A stretch of 64,000 nucleotides of DNA from Geosiphon pyriformis (lineage: Eukaryota > Glomeromycota > Glomeromycetes > Archaeosporales > Geosiphonaceae), in contig JAAOMT010000703.1 in assembly GCA_016748015.1 (NCBI GenBank), positions 1,010,445 through 1,074,444 of the forward strand. Direction: 5' to 3'. A program made the position numbers and the translations under genes. Positions 62,824-64,000 of the stretch are shown piece by piece; the stretch's first letter is position 1, and every line of letters begins with the position of its first letter. Under the pieces are notes generated by a model that saw nothing but the letters and a program-made list of their open reading frames with translations, did no database searches and was not told the DNA's origin.

Positions 62824-63677
62824 TGTTACTCATAGAAATATAAGAAATATATTAGCATGATTAGTAGCCAATTAGAAGTAGGCATAGTAAATATGAAATT
62901 CTAGGATTCCTCTCAGGAATTGCAGGATTCCAGGAATTTCAAAATTCCCCAATAAGGAATTGCAGGATTCCAAAATTCCAGAATTCCTTTCAAAGAAATC
63001 GCAGGATTCCTGTCATGAAAAATCGAGAAATTGAGGAATCTCAATTATGTATATATAGCAACAGGATTAGAAGCTGAAAAGACAGACCTCTTAGTGTAGA
63101 TTTAATCTAAGCAACCTTTCACTTCCCAATTATCAAATAAATAATTATTTTATATCTCAATCTACTCTCCACTATCAACACTTCATGTTGATAATAATTA
63201 ATACTTAACCATGCTGGAACAATAGCTCTTGATTATGGCTATTGACAAAATACTAACTTACCCAATTGTCTTGGCTTATCTTCATTATCGTTATTTTCTT
63301 TATTGTATTTCTTTCTTTCTTTGATTCTGTTGTGTCTACTAATTGATTGAGGATTAAAAGCGCTGAGTTATTAACGTCATGGATAGCCTGGTAAAAGACC
63401 CAGAAATAAGGGTAGATTTATATATATTATTAGTTAGCTTACCAGAAAGGCACAACTGCCAGAATAAATCTGGCCACCAAGCTGAGAAAAAAATTGGGAA
63501 ACAACTGACAACCACCAACGAATTGCCGCACTATCAAATCTCTGTCCATTATATAAAAGACTCCATCAAAACCTTCAGATACAACATGTTCAGAATATCA
63601 TCGACAGAAATAGCTTTTAAGCACTAAGTTATGAGTTTGTTATTTGACTTGAGACTCCAAATAATTCAACTATAACA
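62824..63677 (+). repeat. 3' LTR of Gypsy F
   Basis: Begins TGTTACTCATAG and ends TATAACA, giving canonical TG...CA ends. It matches 53551-54421 apart from scattered substitutions (mostly C/T and G/A) and a shorter GGATTCC array. An 82-codon reading frame inside it is not shared with the 5' copy and is not counted as a gene. Confidence 0.9.
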
Positions 63678-63681
63678 CCAC
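63678..63681 (+). repeat. Target-site duplication of Gypsy F (right copy)
   Basis: CCAC, the partner of 53547-53550. Confidence 0.75.
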
Positions 63682-64000
63682 TAAGCAGGCGAATGTTATT
63701 TGTTGGCATAAAAATATAGACAATTTAATTTCAATAATTACTGAGACAAAACTAAAAGAAAAGATCTGTCCATAAATTGCTGACAAGTTTGTTAAAGTTT
63801 ATGTGTTTATTTCTAGTTTGGAATCTGGTTATCTGGATTCTGATGTTGCAGTTATTATGAACATTGATTTGGCAAAACATGTGTATAAAGTTTTGGAAAT
63901 TGCTAATAGATTTTTGTCTATTAAGCTGTTTTTCAAAAATAAGTTATCTATTTCAATTTTGGGGCTGTATATTGGTGCTACTCTGGCTGTGTATTTGTTT

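Larger units (their letters stand above)
53551..63677 (+). mobile_element. Gypsy F, near full-length dUTPase-containing Ty3/Gypsy element
   Basis: A 10.1-kb LTR retrotransposon with 5' LTR 53551-54421 and 3' LTR 62824-63677, very alike but with small indels. It has a candidate PBS two bases after the 5' LTR, a purine tract before the 3' LTR, and a 4-bp CCAC duplication at both ends. Module order: Gag with zinc knuckle, aspartic protease, Cys-rich module, dUTPase, RT, RNase H, integrase, C-terminal extension. The pol order with integrase last defines Ty3/Gypsy. Coding capacity is destroyed by many stops and several lost catalytic residues. It sits in the start of LINE D ORF2. Confidence 0.9.
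51460..64000 (+). mobile_element. LINE D, interrupted by Gypsy F and running off the window
   Basis: A B-subfamily LINE. Its leader at 51460-51600 matches that of B, ORF1 spans about 51596-53494, and the first codons of ORF2 run 53498-53550. After the Gypsy insertion, ORF2 resumes at 63682 and continues to the end of the window in the endonuclease. It lies against the truncated end of H, so it probably inserted into H; the other half of H would be beyond 64000. Confidence 0.75.
53498..64000 (+). pseudogene. LINE D ORF2 start, split by Gypsy F (partial)
   Basis: The pieces 53498-53550 and 63682-64000, read together with one CCAC target copy removed, follow E ORF2: the N-terminal Ile-Arg-(Gly/Asp) strand, ICWHKNIDNLISIITETKLK, then an FISSLESGYLDSD segment. 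The endonuclease start is therefore decayed but legible. One TAA replaces the Trp of PWII. The rest lies outside the window. Confidence 0.7.

Noticed and set aside
63379-63627. 82-codon reading frame in the 3' LTR of Gypsy F.
   Set aside because: The same stretch in the 5' LTR (about 54120-54365) is broken by stops, and it lies in LTR sequence without coding features.

Overview
The window looks like a fungal nuclear contig, most likely from an AT-rich, transposon-loaded genome such as an arbuscular mycorrhizal fungus (Glomeromycotina). That is an inference from three things: short GT-AG introns of about 70 nt, very AT-rich non-coding DNA, and dUTPase-carrying Ty3/Gypsy elements beside APE/RT/RNase H LINEs. 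About 14 kb is host genes and about 50 kb is nested retrotransposons.

Host block (1-14.2 kb). Two convergent genes are present. The plus strand carries the last exons of REV3 (catalytic subunit of DNA polymerase zeta; 1-669), with an apparent one-base frame break inside its zinc-binding C-terminal domain. The minus strand carries one large, intron-rich gene (13728 to 1430) for a USP9X/USP34-type ubiquitin-specific protease, with an acidic N-terminus, a ubiquitin-like domain, an intact Cys/His catalytic core and a long helical C-terminal part.

Transposon block (14.2-64 kb). After a sharp fall in GC the sequence resolves into retrotransposons inside retrotransposons. Stack 1: a decayed plus-strand LINE (A, 15.2-38.64 kb) contains a solo LTR (18.46-19.28) and a decayed Gypsy element (19.43-35.53), whose 3' LTR is split by a younger LINE (E, 28.1-34.9). 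Stack 2: a 5'-truncated LINE tail (G, 38.65-46.07) is split by a minus-strand LINE (B, 39.08-46.00) with a 10-bp target duplication. Next come a decayed LINE 5' half (C, 46.38-49.04) and a minus-strand LINE remnant (H, about 49.1-51.44). Stack 3: H abuts LINE D (51.46 to beyond the window), whose ORF2 start is split by a nearly complete Gypsy element F (53551-63677) with two LTRs, a 4-bp target duplication, a candidate PBS and a PPT.

The elements share a decay pattern. Reading frames are kept over kilobases but broken by stops at Trp (TGG to TAG/TGA) and Gln (CAA/CAG to TAA/TAG) codons, and catalytic Asp/Glu/Cys codons are lost by G-to-A change. Older copies are almost AT-saturated. This suggests C-to-T (RIP-like or methylation/deamination) decay. 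Insertion order agrees with the degree of AT decay. The most notable items are the dUTPase and Cys-rich modules of element F, the covarying 5' hairpin and ATGA stop-start overlap of the LINE family, and a stop codon shared by four LINE copies.
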